Positions 33,540-42,075 of a DNA stretch of 64,000 nucleotides are shown here, piece by piece. Position 1 is the stretch's first letter; the number at the start of each line of letters is the position of its first letter. The position numbers were made by a program, and so were the translations under genes. Where the stretch lies: contig NZ_SCVC01000006.1 of the NCBI RefSeq assembly GCF_004297405.1, forward strand, positions 372,001 to 436,000, given 5' to 3'. The DNA comes from Reyranella sp. GTDB taxonomy: Bacteria; Pseudomonadota; Alphaproteobacteria; Reyranellales; Reyranellaceae. Under the pieces are notes generated by a model, which saw nothing but the letters and a program-made list of their open reading frames with translations, searched no databases and was not told the DNA's origin.

Positions 33540-34556
33540 ATGCATTCTTCCGATTTCCCGTCTCATCTTTCCCGCAGGAAACTTGTGGCTGGCGCTGGCG
33601 CTGGCGGCCTGGCTGCGATGGCGCTGTTCGCCTCGGCCGCCCATGCTCAGGAGGCCTTTCCAACCAAGCCGTTGTCGGTCGTCGTGCCGATGGCGCCGGG
33701 CGGCAGCACGGACTATCTGGCGCGCACCGTGGCGCAGCATCTGAGCGAGGCGCTGGGCAAGCCCGTGGTCGTCGACAACAAGGCTGGCGCCACTGGTGCG
33801 ATCGGAACCAGCTTCGTCGCAAGAGCGCCCGCCGACGGACATACGCTGCTGGTGGCGCCGAGTAGCGTCATTGTCGTCAATCCGCTGGTCAGCAAGGTTT
33901 CCTACGACACGGTGCGCGACCTCAAGCCGATCGGGTTGCTGGCCAAGGTCGAGGTGATCGTGGTCGCGGCCAAGGAGACCGGCTTCAAGACTTTGGCCGA
34001 CATGATCGAGTACGCCAAGAAGCATCCTGGAAAGCTGACCTATGGTTCGAACGGGCAGGGCAGCGCATTCCATTTGGCCGGGGAGATGCTGGGCCTCATG
34101 GCCGGCGTGGAGATGCTGCACGTACCGTACAAGGGCGCGTCGCTGGCCGAGGCGGCGTTGCTGTCGAACGAGATCAACATCATGGTGACCAATACGGTGT
34201 CGGCAATGCCCTACATCAAGTCGGGCAAGGTCGTGCCGCTTGCGATCGCCAGTTCGTCGGGCAAGTCCCGCGAGTTGCCTGAAGTGCCGCTCGCGACCGA
34301 GACACTGCGAGGCTACACCGCCGACACTTGGCTCGCGCTCTATGCGCCCGCCGCCACTAGCGATGCGGTGATCGCCAAGCTGAACGCCGCCGTGAATGAC
34401 TATCTGCGGGATCCGCAGCAGGCGGCAGCGCTCCGCAGTCGCGGCATGGAACCGGCGCCTGGCACAGCCGATGACCTGCAGCGCTATCAGGCACAGGAAC
34501 TCGCGACGTGGACCAAGGTGGCCACGGCACTGAAGGCGGCCAGGCGTCTGGAGTAG
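33540..34556 (+). CDS. Bug/TctC family periplasmic receptor
   Basis: 338 residues from the ATG at 33540, behind TTGGAG. The signal peptide is Tat-like (SRRKLVAGAGAGGLAAMALF, then ASAAHA before QEAFPTKP). Bug motifs VVVPMAPGGSTDYLA and VPYKGASLAEAALL are present. Its place behind the hydratase and thiolase genes suggests import of a carboxylate degraded by that pathway. As with the other two receptors, no TctAB genes are close by. Confidence 0.92.
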   Translation: MHSSDFPSHLSRRKLVAGAGAGGLAAMALFASAAHAQEAFPTKPLSVVVPMAPGGSTDYLARTVAQHLSEALGKPVVVDNKAGATGAIGTSFVARAPADGHTLLVAPSSVIVVNPLVSKVSYDTVRDLKPIGLLAKVEVIVVAAKETGFKTLADMIEYAKKHPGKLTYGSNGQGSAFHLAGEMLGLMAGVEMLHVPYKGASLAEAALLSNEINIMVTNTVSAMPYIKSGKVVPLAIASSSGKSRELPEVPLATETLRGYTADTWLALYAPAATSDAVIAKLNAAVNDYLRDPQQAAALRSRGMEPAPGTADDLQRYQAQELATWTKVATALKAARRLE

Positions 34557-34570
34557 GCGATCGGCCATTG

Positions 34571-34604
34571 GCGTCCGCAAGACGAATGCTATGCTTGCGG
34601 ACGC
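34571..34604. repeat. 11-bp perfect inverted repeat before the TetR gene
   Basis: GCGTCCGCAAG (34571-34581) and CTTGCGGACGC (34594-34604) are perfect inverted repeats with a 12-base spacer. They lie between the Bug receptor stop (34556) and the TetR start (34627). The weak following T-run (TGTTCC) makes it a possible terminator. The position also suits an operator for the regulator. Confidence 0.65.
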
Positions 34605-34626
34605 TGTTCCTCCCAGGTCGTATTAC

Positions 34627-35271
34627 ATGTCTGTCAGTCTGCCTCGTCGCTGGGGGTCGGATGTACCGACGCCAGCAGATCAATTCGAAGTCAAACGCCG
34701 CGCGCTGATCCGAGAAGCGGGCAAGGCCTTCAGCAAGCTTGGTTACCACAACGCGTCACTGACCGATGTCGCGAAGGCACTGAACGTGACCAAGACAGCC
34801 TTGTACTACTACGTCAAAGATAAAAACGAGATACTGCTCGAATGCCATAACATTGCGCTCGATCTCGGCGACCAGGCCCTGAAGGAAGCCAATGCCGAGC
34901 CGCGGAGCGCGTTCGAGAAGATCCGGCTGTACGTGTTCCGCTACATGCAGATGATCAATAGTGAACTTGGCAACTATGCGGTGTTGACGGAGCCAGTCAC
35001 GTCGCTGCGGGCGCCGGAACGGGAGACGATCCTCAAGCGCCGCAGGAACCATGACAAGATTCTACGTCAGTGGGTTCGCGAAGCGATAGAAGCCGGGGAT
35101 ATCGCACCGGGCGAACCGGCGCTGATCGTCGCTTTCATGATGGGGACGATCAACTATATCCCCACGTGGTTTCGTCCCGACGGCAAGGTATCCGGCGATG
35201 AAGTTGCGCGAAGCTTCACGGTTCTGATTTCGCAGGCATTGCAGGGACCGATTCCAGTCAGGAACGTGTAG
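34627..35271 (+). CDS. TetR family regulator
   Basis: 214 residues from the ATG at 34627. The helix-turn-helix covers about residues 24-66 (ASLTDVAKALNVTKTALYYYV), and the C-domain resembles TetR regulators of fatty-acid or aromatic-CoA degradation. It ends the plus-strand hydratase-thiolase-receptor run and is convergent with the CoA-transferase. It is a likely repressor of that run; the operator candidates are at 31392-31448 and 34571-34604 (inference). Confidence 0.92.
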   Translation: MSVSLPRRWGSDVPTPADQFEVKRRALIREAGKAFSKLGYHNASLTDVAKALNVTKTALYYYVKDKNEILLECHNIALDLGDQALKEANAEPRSAFEKIRLYVFRYMQMINSELGNYAVLTEPVTSLRAPERETILKRRRNHDKILRQWVREAIEAGDIAPGEPALIVAFMMGTINYIPTWFRPDGKVSGDEVARSFTVLISQALQGPIPVRNV

Positions 35272-35285
35272 CTCAACCTGGAGGG

Positions 35286-36476
35286 TCAGCGAGCTGCGCC
35301 GGCAGCCAGAAGGGCGTCGATCTCGGGGTTGGCGTAACCTGCTTCCGCGAGCACTTCACGGGTGTGCTCGCCCAGCCGCGGCGCGTGTGTCTCGGCCGGG
35401 CGTTCGCCGCCGGAGAATTTGTTGGCACGACGCGAGCGGCGAATGCGGCCTTCGCTCGGATGATCCTCGGGCTGGAAGAAGCCGACATCATCGAGATGTG
35501 GATCGGTCAGCAGATCGTCGATCGAATTGTAGCGCGCCGCTGGCACGTCGAGCCGATCGAAGATCTCCAGCCATTCAGCCGTGGTCTTCTGCGCCAGGCC
35601 GTTCTTGCGGACTTCGAAATAGGCGGCGGCATTCGCCGTGCGCGAGGCGGCGCTGTCGAAGCGCGGATCCTGCTTGAGTTCCGGCCGCCCGATGGCGTCG
35701 AAGAAGGCGAAGGCCTGCGGGTTGGTATTGGGGCCGACGGTGATGTAGCCGTCCTTGGTGGGCAGGGGCCGATAGTCCGGGCTCAACAGCCGGCCATCGC
35801 CGCTAGGACCGACCGGCGGATCGAAGGTCGCCGCACCAAGATGCTCGCTGGAGACGAAGGAGGCCATGTTTTCCAGCATGGGCACGTCGATCGCTTCGCC
35901 ACGGCCGGTCTTCTCGCGACGATAGAGGGCAAAGCCGATGCACTGGGCGGCGATCAGGCCGGTCGTGTGATCACTCATGACCATCGGCACGAAGCGCGGC
36001 TCGCCGGTGGCCCGCTCCAAGGTGCCAGCGACACCCGACAGGCTCTGCACGATGGGATCGTAGGCGGGGCGATTGTAGTAACGGCCACCACGACCGAAGG
36101 CCAGGATGGAGCAGTGGATCAGCCTCGGATTCCGTGGCGCCAGGCTCGCGTGGTCGAGGCCAGCACGGGCGAGACCTTCGGGCCGCACGTTGCTCACGAA
36201 CACATCGGCCCGTTCGATCAGGCGGTGAAGGGCCGCCAACGCATCCGGCTTCTTGAGGTCGAGGACGATCGAACGCTTGTTGCGGTTGAAGTTGATGAAC
36301 TTGCCCGACATGCCGGGATTGCGGCTGCCCTGCGCCATGGTGCGCAGCAAGTCGCCGCCCGGCGCTTCGACCTTGATAACCTCGGCGCCATAGTCGGCGA
36401 GCGTGCGCGTGCAGATCGGACCGACCACGACAGTGGTCAGGTCGACGACGCGGACGCCCGCGAGCGGGCCACTCAC
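35286..36476 (-). CDS. class III CoA-transferase (CaiB/BaiF family)
   Basis: 396 residues from a GTG at 36476 that overlaps the TGA of the upstream hydratase gene as GTGA. It opens SGPLAGVRVVDLTTVVVGP, the standard CaiB/BaiF start. The catalytic Asp would be the one in RPAYDPIVQSLSG (about residue 155). It would move CoA between an acyl-CoA donor and a carboxylic acid. Translational coupling to the FAS1-like hydratase suggests a common acyl-CoA pathway, such as itaconate, mesaconate or methyl-branched acids. Confidence 0.92.
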   Translation of the reverse strand: MSGPLAGVRVVDLTTVVVGPICTRTLADYGAEVIKVEAPGGDLLRTMAQGSRNPGMSGKFINFNRNKRSIVLDLKKPDALAALHRLIERADVFVSNVRPEGLARAGLDHASLAPRNPRLIHCSILAFGRGGRYYNRPAYDPIVQSLSGVAGTLERATGEPRFVPMVMSDHTTGLIAAQCIGFALYRREKTGRGEAIDVPMLENMASFVSSEHLGAATFDPPVGPSGDGRLLSPDYRPLPTKDGYITVGPNTNPQAFAFFDAIGRPELKQDPRFDSAASRTANAAAYFEVRKNGLAQKTTAEWLEIFDRLDVPAARYNSIDDLLTDPHLDDVGFFQPEDHPSEGRIRRSRRANKFSGGERPAETHAPRLGEHTREVLAEAGYANPEIDALLAAGAAR

Positions 36477-37342
36477 GCCGCGAACTCCAGGTCCATCTCG
36501 CCGCACAGCACGCCATTCTTGTCGGCGGCCCAGATCTTGAGCTTGCCGTCCTTCTGCTCCTCGCCGCGTACGTCGATCAGATCACCGACCCAGAGCGGAT
36601 GGACGAGGCGGGCGGTGTAGCCGGTGAGCTTGCCCTTGGCGCGCTTGAGGGCGGCATCGACCATCAGATGCATGGAGAGGCCGCCGTTAGACACGATCGC
36701 CGGATAGCCTTCTTCGCTGCGCGTGTAGTCACCGTCGTAGTGAATGCGGTGCGCGTTCCAAGTGATGCCGCCGTAGCGAAAATTAATCGTATTGGTGAGC
36801 TGGGTCGTGTCGCTCCACGCTTGGTCCGTGCGCGCCTTCGTCGCCACCGTTGCGGTGGTCTTCTGCCCAGGAGGCACGGCCGGACGGTAGATGGCGTCGA
36901 ACGTGTCGACGGCGATCGTCTTGGCGCTCTGCTCGATCGTGTGGCGCATGGTCAGGACGAAGATGTCGCCCGAACGGCCGGTCTTGGGAACGATGTCGGC
37001 GACCTCGGCTTTCTTCACGGCAGGTTCGCCGGCCCGCAGGGGCGCCAAGATCTTGACCTGGCGGCCGGCACCCATGCGGCGTGGCATCGGGATCGGTGGC
37101 AGGACGATGCCCTTGTTGGGATGGCCATCGGGGCCGAGTTCGCTCTGACGGATCGTCTCGCCGAAGAACACCGTGAACCAGTGCGGCGGCAGTTCATCGC
37201 CCCGCTTGATGCTGTCGGGGTCGACGTCGAAGGTCGCAGCGACCCGACGGACGGCCATCATGCCGATATCGTCCTCGACCGTGCGCACGCGCCCGATCCA
37301 GGGGCGCAGATCCTTCATCGCTTCGTCCATCCAGCCGCTCAT
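36473..37342 (-). CDS. FAS1-like dehydratase / mesaconyl-C4-CoA or itaconyl-CoA hydratase-type protein
   Basis: 289 residues with two hot-dog domains of the HTD2/FAS1-like MaoC family. Family marks are LPPHWFTVFFGETIRQSELGP (about 51-71), PMPRRMGAGRQVKI, and the C-terminal NRIH-like segment WNAHRIHYDGDY, where His and Asp would be catalytic. Relatives hydrate mesaconyl-C4-CoA or itaconyl-CoA to citramalyl-CoA. With the CoA-transferase it could form the first two steps of a C5-dicarboxylate route; the CitE-like lyase at 3108 could be the third. The route is an inference. Confidence 0.88.
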   Translation of the reverse strand: MSGWMDEAMKDLRPWIGRVRTVEDDIGMMAVRRVAATFDVDPDSIKRGDELPPHWFTVFFGETIRQSELGPDGHPNKGIVLPPIPMPRRMGAGRQVKILAPLRAGEPAVKKAEVADIVPKTGRSGDIFVLTMRHTIEQSAKTIAVDTFDAIYRPAVPPGQKTTATVATKARTDQAWSDTTQLTNTINFRYGGITWNAHRIHYDGDYTRSEEGYPAIVSNGGLSMHLMVDAALKRAKGKLTGYTARLVHPLWVGDLIDVRGEEQKDGKLKIWAADKNGVLCGEMDLEFAA

Positions 37343-37390
37343 CGCGTCTCGTCCTCATGTCTGTTCGCGCGGGAGAGTCGCACGCATGCC

Positions 37391-37425
37391 GGCAAACAGA
37401 AAGGGCCTGCTTTCGCAGGCCCTTT
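37391..37425 (-). terminator. intrinsic terminator after glnA
   Basis: An 11-bp perfect stem, AAAGGGCCTGC at 37400-37410 and GCAGGCCCTTT at 37415-37425, encloses a 4-base loop. Read on the minus strand, the stem is followed by CTGTTTGCC with a short T-run, 23 bases after the glnA stop. Confidence 0.8.
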
Positions 37426-37447
37426 CATCAGTCGAAAGATCGGACGA

Positions 37448-38854
37448 TCAGATCGAGTAGTACATCTTGTACTCGACCGGCGCCGGCTGGTGTTCCCAGT
37501 TGTAGACCTCTTCCCACTTGAGCTCCATGTAGGCGTCGATCTGGTCGTCGGTGAACACGCCGCCCTTGGTGAGGAAGGTGCGGTCGGCGTCGAGTGAATT
37601 GAGCGCCTCACGCAGCGAACCGGCGACGGTCGGAACCTTCGACAGTTCTTCCGGCGGCAGGTCGTACAGGTTCTTGTCCATCGGATCGCCCGGATGGATC
37701 TTGTTCTGGATGCCGTCGAGGCCGGCCATCAGCATCGCCGCGAAGGCGAGGTACGGATTGGCCGACGGATCCGGGAAGCGGACTTCGACGCGCTTGCCCT
37801 TCGGCGACGCCGAGTAGGGGATACGGCACGAGGCCGAGCGGTTACGTGACGAGTAAGCCAGCAGCACCGGCGCCTCGAAGCCCGGGATGACGCGCTTGTA
37901 GGAGTTGGTGCTGGCGTTGCAGAAGGCGTTGAGCGCCTTGGCGTGCTTGATGATGCCGCCGATGTAGTACAGCGCCGTCTCCGACAGGTCGGCGTAGCCC
38001 GAGCCCGCGAACAGCGGCTTGTTGTCCTTCCAGATCGACTGGTGGGTGTGCATGCCCGAGCCGTTGTCGCCATAGAGCGGCTTCGGCATGAAGGTCAGCG
38101 TCTTGCCGTAGCTGTGGGCAACGTTGTGCAGGGTGTACTTGTACTTCTGTACGTTGTCGGCGGTCTTCACCAGCGTGTCGAACTTGAAGCCAAGTTCGTT
38201 CTGTGCCGGCGCCACCTCGTGATGGTGGATTTCCATGACCAGGCCCATGTCGGCGCAGACCGACATCATCTCGGCGCGCAGGTCGTTATGCGTGTCGACC
38301 GGCTGCACCGGGAAGTAGCCACCCTTGATGCCCGGACGATGGGCGAGGTTGCCGCCTTCGATAGCGGCGCCGCTGTTCCACGGCGATTCGTTCGAGGAGA
38401 TCGAGTAGAAGCTGCCACCCATCTGGACGTCGTAGCGCACGTCGTCGAACACGAAGAATTCAAGCTCGGGGCCGAACACGGCAGTGTCGCCAACGCCGGA
38501 CGACTTCATGTAGGCCTCAGCGCGCTTGGCGGTCGAGCGCGGGCAACGGGCGTAGAGCTGACCGGTCGAGGGTTCGACAACGTCACAGCTCACGATCAGC
38601 GTGGTCTGCGCAGCGAAGGGGTCGAGCACGGCCGTCGAGGGATCCGGCATCAGGATCATGTCGGAGTCATTGATCGTCTTCCAGCCGGAGATCGACGAAC
38701 CGTCGAACATCACGCCGTCGACGAACGTGCCTTCGTCGGTGGCAGTGGCCATACGGGCCGTGTGCTGCCACTTGCCGCGAGGATCGGTGAAGCGGAAGTC
38801 AACGAACTTGACGTCCTTTTCCTTGATCATCGCGATAACTTGCTTGGCATCCAT
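37448..38854 (-). CDS. glnA: glutamine synthetase type I
   Basis: 468 residues, the length of bacterial GSI. It makes glutamine from glutamate, ammonia and ATP in a dodecamer. Visible marks are [14 protein letters not shown] near the start, [11 protein letters not shown] near 48-58, [18 protein letters not shown] near 255-272 and the Tyr adenylylation site [10 protein letters not shown] near 396-405. So control by adenylylation is expected. glnB is 55 bases upstream on the same strand, and a sigma54-type promoter stands before glnB. Confidence 0.98.
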   Translation of the reverse strand: MDAKQVIAMIKEKDVKFVDFRFTDPRGKWQHTARMATATDEGTFVDGVMFDGSSISGWKTINDSDMILMPDPSTAVLDPFAAQTTLIVSCDVVEPSTGQLYARCPRSTAKRAEAYMKSSGVGDTAVFGPELEFFVFDDVRYDVQMGGSFYSISSNESPWNSGAAIEGGNLAHRPGIKGGYFPVQPVDTHNDLRAEMMSVCADMGLVMEIHHHEVAPAQNELGFKFDTLVKTADNVQKYKYTLHNVAHSYGKTLTFMPKPLYGDNGSGMHTHQSIWKDNKPLFAGSGYADLSETALYYIGGIIKHAKALNAFCNASTNSYKRVIPGFEAPVLLAYSSRNRSASCRIPYSASPKGKRVEVRFPDPSANPYLAFAAMLMAGLDGIQNKIHPGDPMDKNLYDLPPEELSKVPTVAGSLREALNSLDADRTFLTKGGVFTDDQIDAYMELKWEEVYNWEHQPAPVEYKMYYSI

Positions 38855-38909
38855 TTGTCGCTCGTCCCTCTACTTGTGGTTACGTCTCCGGCCCCCAAAG
38901 GCCTGGTCC

Positions 38910-39334
<425 letters not shown>

Positions 39335-39469
39335 TAGTTTTCCACAAGCGAATCGGCGGCTGCTCAATAGGCGGAGAGAGGAGCCGTCTCAGGATTGTTT
39401 AGTACGTAGGCGGTTTGATTGTTTTCGGGGCGAATTGTTGCCCAAAGATAAGGCAGGACGGAAACTTCG

Positions 39470-40636
39470 ATGAAATCTGCGAATTCGCTGATGTCCAGCC
39501 TCGGCACGACGGTCTTCGAAGTCATGTCGGCGCTGGCCCGCGAGCACAAGTCGGTCAATCTTGGCCAAGGGTTTCCCGACGACAAAGGTCCGGACGAAGT
39601 CCGAGCGGCGGCCGCCGATTACTTGCTGAACGGCCATAACCAGTATCCGCCGATGATGGGGATTGCCGAACTGCGCCAGGCCGTGGCCGAGCATGCCAAG
39701 CGTTTCCAGGGCCTCGAGGTCGACTGGCAGAGCGAGGTGCTGGTGACCTCCGGCGCCACCGAGGCGTTGGGCGATTGTCTGTTCGGTCTCATCGAGCCCG
39801 GCGACGAGGTCGTCCTCATCGAGCCGCTCTACGACTCATACTTGCCGATGGTGCGCCGTGCGGGGGGCATTCCGAAGCTGGTGCGCCTGGAGCCGCCGAC
39901 CTGGCGGCTGCCCAAGGAAGAGCTGGCCGCTGCCTTCAGCGACCGCACCAAACTCATCCTGTTCAATACGCCGATGAATCCCTGTTCCAAGGTCTTCGAC
40001 GAGGAGGAGCTCGATTTCATTGCCGGGCTCTGCCTTAAGCACGATGCCTATGCCATCTGCGACGAAGTCTATGAGCACATTATCTTCGACGATCGCCGCC
40101 ATGTTTCGTTGATGACCCGACCAAACATGCGCAACCGGACGGTGCGTATCGGCTCGGCCGGCAAAAGTTTCAGTCTCACCGGCTGGAAAGTCGGCTACAT
40201 CACAGCAGCCCCCGATCTCATGAGATCGATCGCCAAGACGCACCAGTTCATGACCTTCACGACGCCGCCGAACCTGCAGTGGGGGGCTGCCACGGGCTTA
40301 CGACTGGGAGACAGTTATTTCACCGGGCTCGCCCAGGACATGCAACGCAAGCGGGACCGGCTCGCCGGGGCTCTCTCGGAGATCGGCTTCGAGGTTCTGC
40401 CAGCTCACGGGACCTATTTTGTCACCACTGATTTCCGGCCCCTTGGTTTCAACGGGACGGATGAGGATTTCTGCCGGCACATCACAGTGGAGGCGGGGGT
40501 GACTGCCGTGCCGGTCAGCGCCTTCTATGACGAGTCCGTTCAGGCGCCTCGCCATTTCGCGCGCTTCTGCTTTTGCAAGCACGATGCGACGCTCGACAGC
40601 GCTGTGGAGAGGCTGGCGGCGCACTTCAGGCGGTAG
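39470..40636 (+). CDS. PLP-dependent class I/II aminotransferase
   Basis: 388 residues, fold type I. PLP contacts are visible: SGATEALGDCLFGL near 86-99, NTPMNPCSKVF near 165-175, CDEVYEH near 199-205 and the Schiff-base Lys in GSAGKSFSLTGWKVGY near 225-240. The pattern is close to YbdL/kynurenine aminotransferase-type enzymes with broad specificity for methionine, glutamine or aromatic amino acids. It is divergent from glnB across a 221-base gap. The donor and acceptor cannot be fixed from sequence. Confidence 0.92.
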   Translation: MKSANSLMSSLGTTVFEVMSALAREHKSVNLGQGFPDDKGPDEVRAAAADYLLNGHNQYPPMMGIAELRQAVAEHAKRFQGLEVDWQSEVLVTSGATEALGDCLFGLIEPGDEVVLIEPLYDSYLPMVRRAGGIPKLVRLEPPTWRLPKEELAAAFSDRTKLILFNTPMNPCSKVFDEEELDFIAGLCLKHDAYAICDEVYEHIIFDDRRHVSLMTRPNMRNRTVRIGSAGKSFSLTGWKVGYITAAPDLMRSIAKTHQFMTFTTPPNLQWGAATGLRLGDSYFTGLAQDMQRKRDRLAGALSEIGFEVLPAHGTYFVTTDFRPLGFNGTDEDFCRHITVEAGVTAVPVSAFYDESVQAPRHFARFCFCKHDATLDSAVERLAAHFRR

Positions 40637-40645
40637 AAAGTGACA

Positions 40646-40676
40646 AATTGCAGTCTGGCGAGGCCAAGCTGCAATT
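40646..40676. repeat. hairpin after the aminotransferase gene
   Basis: AATTGCAG (40646-40653) pairs with CTGCAATT (40669-40676). Inside it, TGGC (40656-40659) pairs with GCCA (40663-40666) around GAG, with one mismatch between the two stems. It starts 10 bases after the aminotransferase stop. No T-run follows, so its role as terminator or operator is open. Confidence 0.6.
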
Positions 40677-40726
40677 GTTACACTTCACCAGGATCGGTAA
40701 AGAGTGCCAGCGCGTAAGATTACTGC

Positions 40727-40741
40727 ATTGGCATTGCCAAT
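40727..40741. promoter_or_regulatory. candidate operator before the first tandem TetR gene
   Basis: ATTGGC (40727-40732) and GCCAAT (40736-40741) form a perfect 15-bp inverted repeat around ATT, 24 bases upstream of the GTG start. The size and position suit autoregulation by a TetR-type dimer. No similar element was found before copies 2 and 3. Confidence 0.45.
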
Positions 40742-40764
40742 ATCCACCTACCGCCAGCGAGATC

Positions 40765-41388
40765 GTGTCAGCACCAAACATCCCCAGACCCACCAGGATC
40801 GATGGCCGCCGTTTGCGCAGCGAGCGGACGAAGCAGCTCATCATCGAGGCCTATCTCGCCTTGCTGCGTGAGAACACGCTGACGCCCATGCCAACCGCCG
40901 CGGAGATTGCCGAGCGGGCAGGCTATTCGGTGCGATCGATCTTCGAGCGTTTTCCAGATCTCCATACGCTGCGTGTCGCGGCGGCCGATTACGGGCTGGC
41001 TCATGCGGCTGCGCTTGCGCCTGCCCGCCACGTCGATGCGGACCGTCCGACCCGGATCAAATCCCAAGTGGAAACTCGAGCAGGAACCTGTGAGCGTGGT
41101 GTTGCCCTATGGCGGGCGCTGACAGTCAATGTCGACGAAGACGATGCGCTCAAGCTTCGCCTCCGCATTGCGCGTGAGCGCACGGTCGATCGCATAGAAA
41201 TCATGTATCGGCCCGAACTTGCGACCCTGTCCGGAATCGATCGGAAGAACTTGCTGATTGCTCTGGAAGCATTGACGGATATGGAAAGCTGGGCGCGGAT
41301 GCGCGAAATGCATGGCCTGTCGTTTGCAGAGTCCTGCGCGGTCTGGACGCGGGCCATCGACCGGATGCTCCCGTCGACGCCGATTTAG
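40765..41388 (+). CDS. TetR-like regulator, tandem paralogue 1 of 3
   Basis: 207 residues from the GTG at 40765; there is no ATG in reach, and the start matches that of copy 2. A basic lead RIDGRRLRSERTKQLIIEAY begins the DNA-binding domain. PTAAEIAERAGYSVRSIFERF (about 46-66) is the helix-turn-helix. The C-domain has the unusual shared segments RPELATLSGIDRKNLLIALEAL and SWARMREMHGLSFAESCAVW, present in all three copies. The family is TetR/AcrR-like with an unassigned ligand domain. No enzyme or pump gene is attached to the cluster. Confidence 0.88.
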   Translation: MSAPNIPRPTRIDGRRLRSERTKQLIIEAYLALLRENTLTPMPTAAEIAERAGYSVRSIFERFPDLHTLRVAAADYGLAHAAALAPARHVDADRPTRIKSQVETRAGTCERGVALWRALTVNVDEDDALKLRLRIARERTVDRIEIMYRPELATLSGIDRKNLLIALEALTDMESWARMREMHGLSFAESCAVWTRAIDRMLPSTPI

Positions 41389-41425
41389 ATCTGACTTCAC
41401 ACCACCCGCAACGGAACTGAGCAAC

Positions 41426-42052
41426 GTGTCGGACGCGTCGACAAAGAAACCCAATCGAATCGACGGCCGCCGTTTGCGCAGCGAACGGACGAAGCAGCTC
41501 ATCATCGAGGCCTATCTGGCTCTTGCCGATGCGTTTTCGCCGCGCGTTCCGACAGCTGCCGAGATCGCGGAGAAGGCGGGGTACTCGGTACGATCGATCT
41601 TCGAGCGTTTTCCGGATATTCGTGCCCTTCAGATAGCCTCTGTCGACTATGCGATGGCGCAGGTGACAGCTTTGGCTCCGCCGAGCGAACTGGAAGGCGA
41701 CCGGCAAGCACGCCTGAAATCACAGGTTCGCTCGCGTGCCCTGATCTGCGAGAAATGGTTGCCGCTGTGGCGTTCGTTGATCATCAATCAAGGCGACTCG
41801 GTAGAGTTGAAGGATCGCATTAGGCAGGCGCGCGAGCGCTTCATGGCGCGCCTCGAGATCGCCTTCCAGCCAGAACTAGCCACCGTGTCGGAACTGGAAC
41901 GCCGGCAGCTCTTGATTGCTCTCGAGGCTTTGACCGACGTCGAGTGTTGGGCGCGGATGCGCCAGTTCTTTGATCTTTCGTTCGACGAGGCCTGCACCGC
42001 ATGGGTACAGGCGATCGACCGGTTGCTTCCTCAAGCCGCGACCAACGACTGA
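41426..42052 (+). CDS. TetR-like regulator, tandem paralogue 2 of 3
   Basis: 208 residues from the GTG at 41426, 37 bases after copy 1. The product starts VSDASTKKPNRIDGRRLRSE, parallel to copy 1. The helix-turn-helix PTAAEIAEKAGYSVRSIFERF is nearly identical to copy 1, and the DNA at 41462-41517 matches 40801-40856 at 54 of 56 bases. The ligand domain is more diverged, for example CEKWLPLWRSLIINQGDSVE. The pattern suggests duplication with a conserved operator and changing ligands. Confidence 0.88.
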   Translation: MSDASTKKPNRIDGRRLRSERTKQLIIEAYLALADAFSPRVPTAAEIAEKAGYSVRSIFERFPDIRALQIASVDYAMAQVTALAPPSELEGDRQARLKSQVRSRALICEKWLPLWRSLIINQGDSVELKDRIRQARERFMARLEIAFQPELATVSELERRQLLIALEALTDVECWARMRQFFDLSFDEACTAWVQAIDRLLPQAATND

Positions 42053-42075
42053 ATGGGCCTCGGGTGACTGGTGTG

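Noticed and set aside
39439..39455. TGCC/GGCA inverted repeat as an NtrC enhancer for glnB
   Set aside because: The arms are only four bases and do not match the NtrC consensus; too weak to call.
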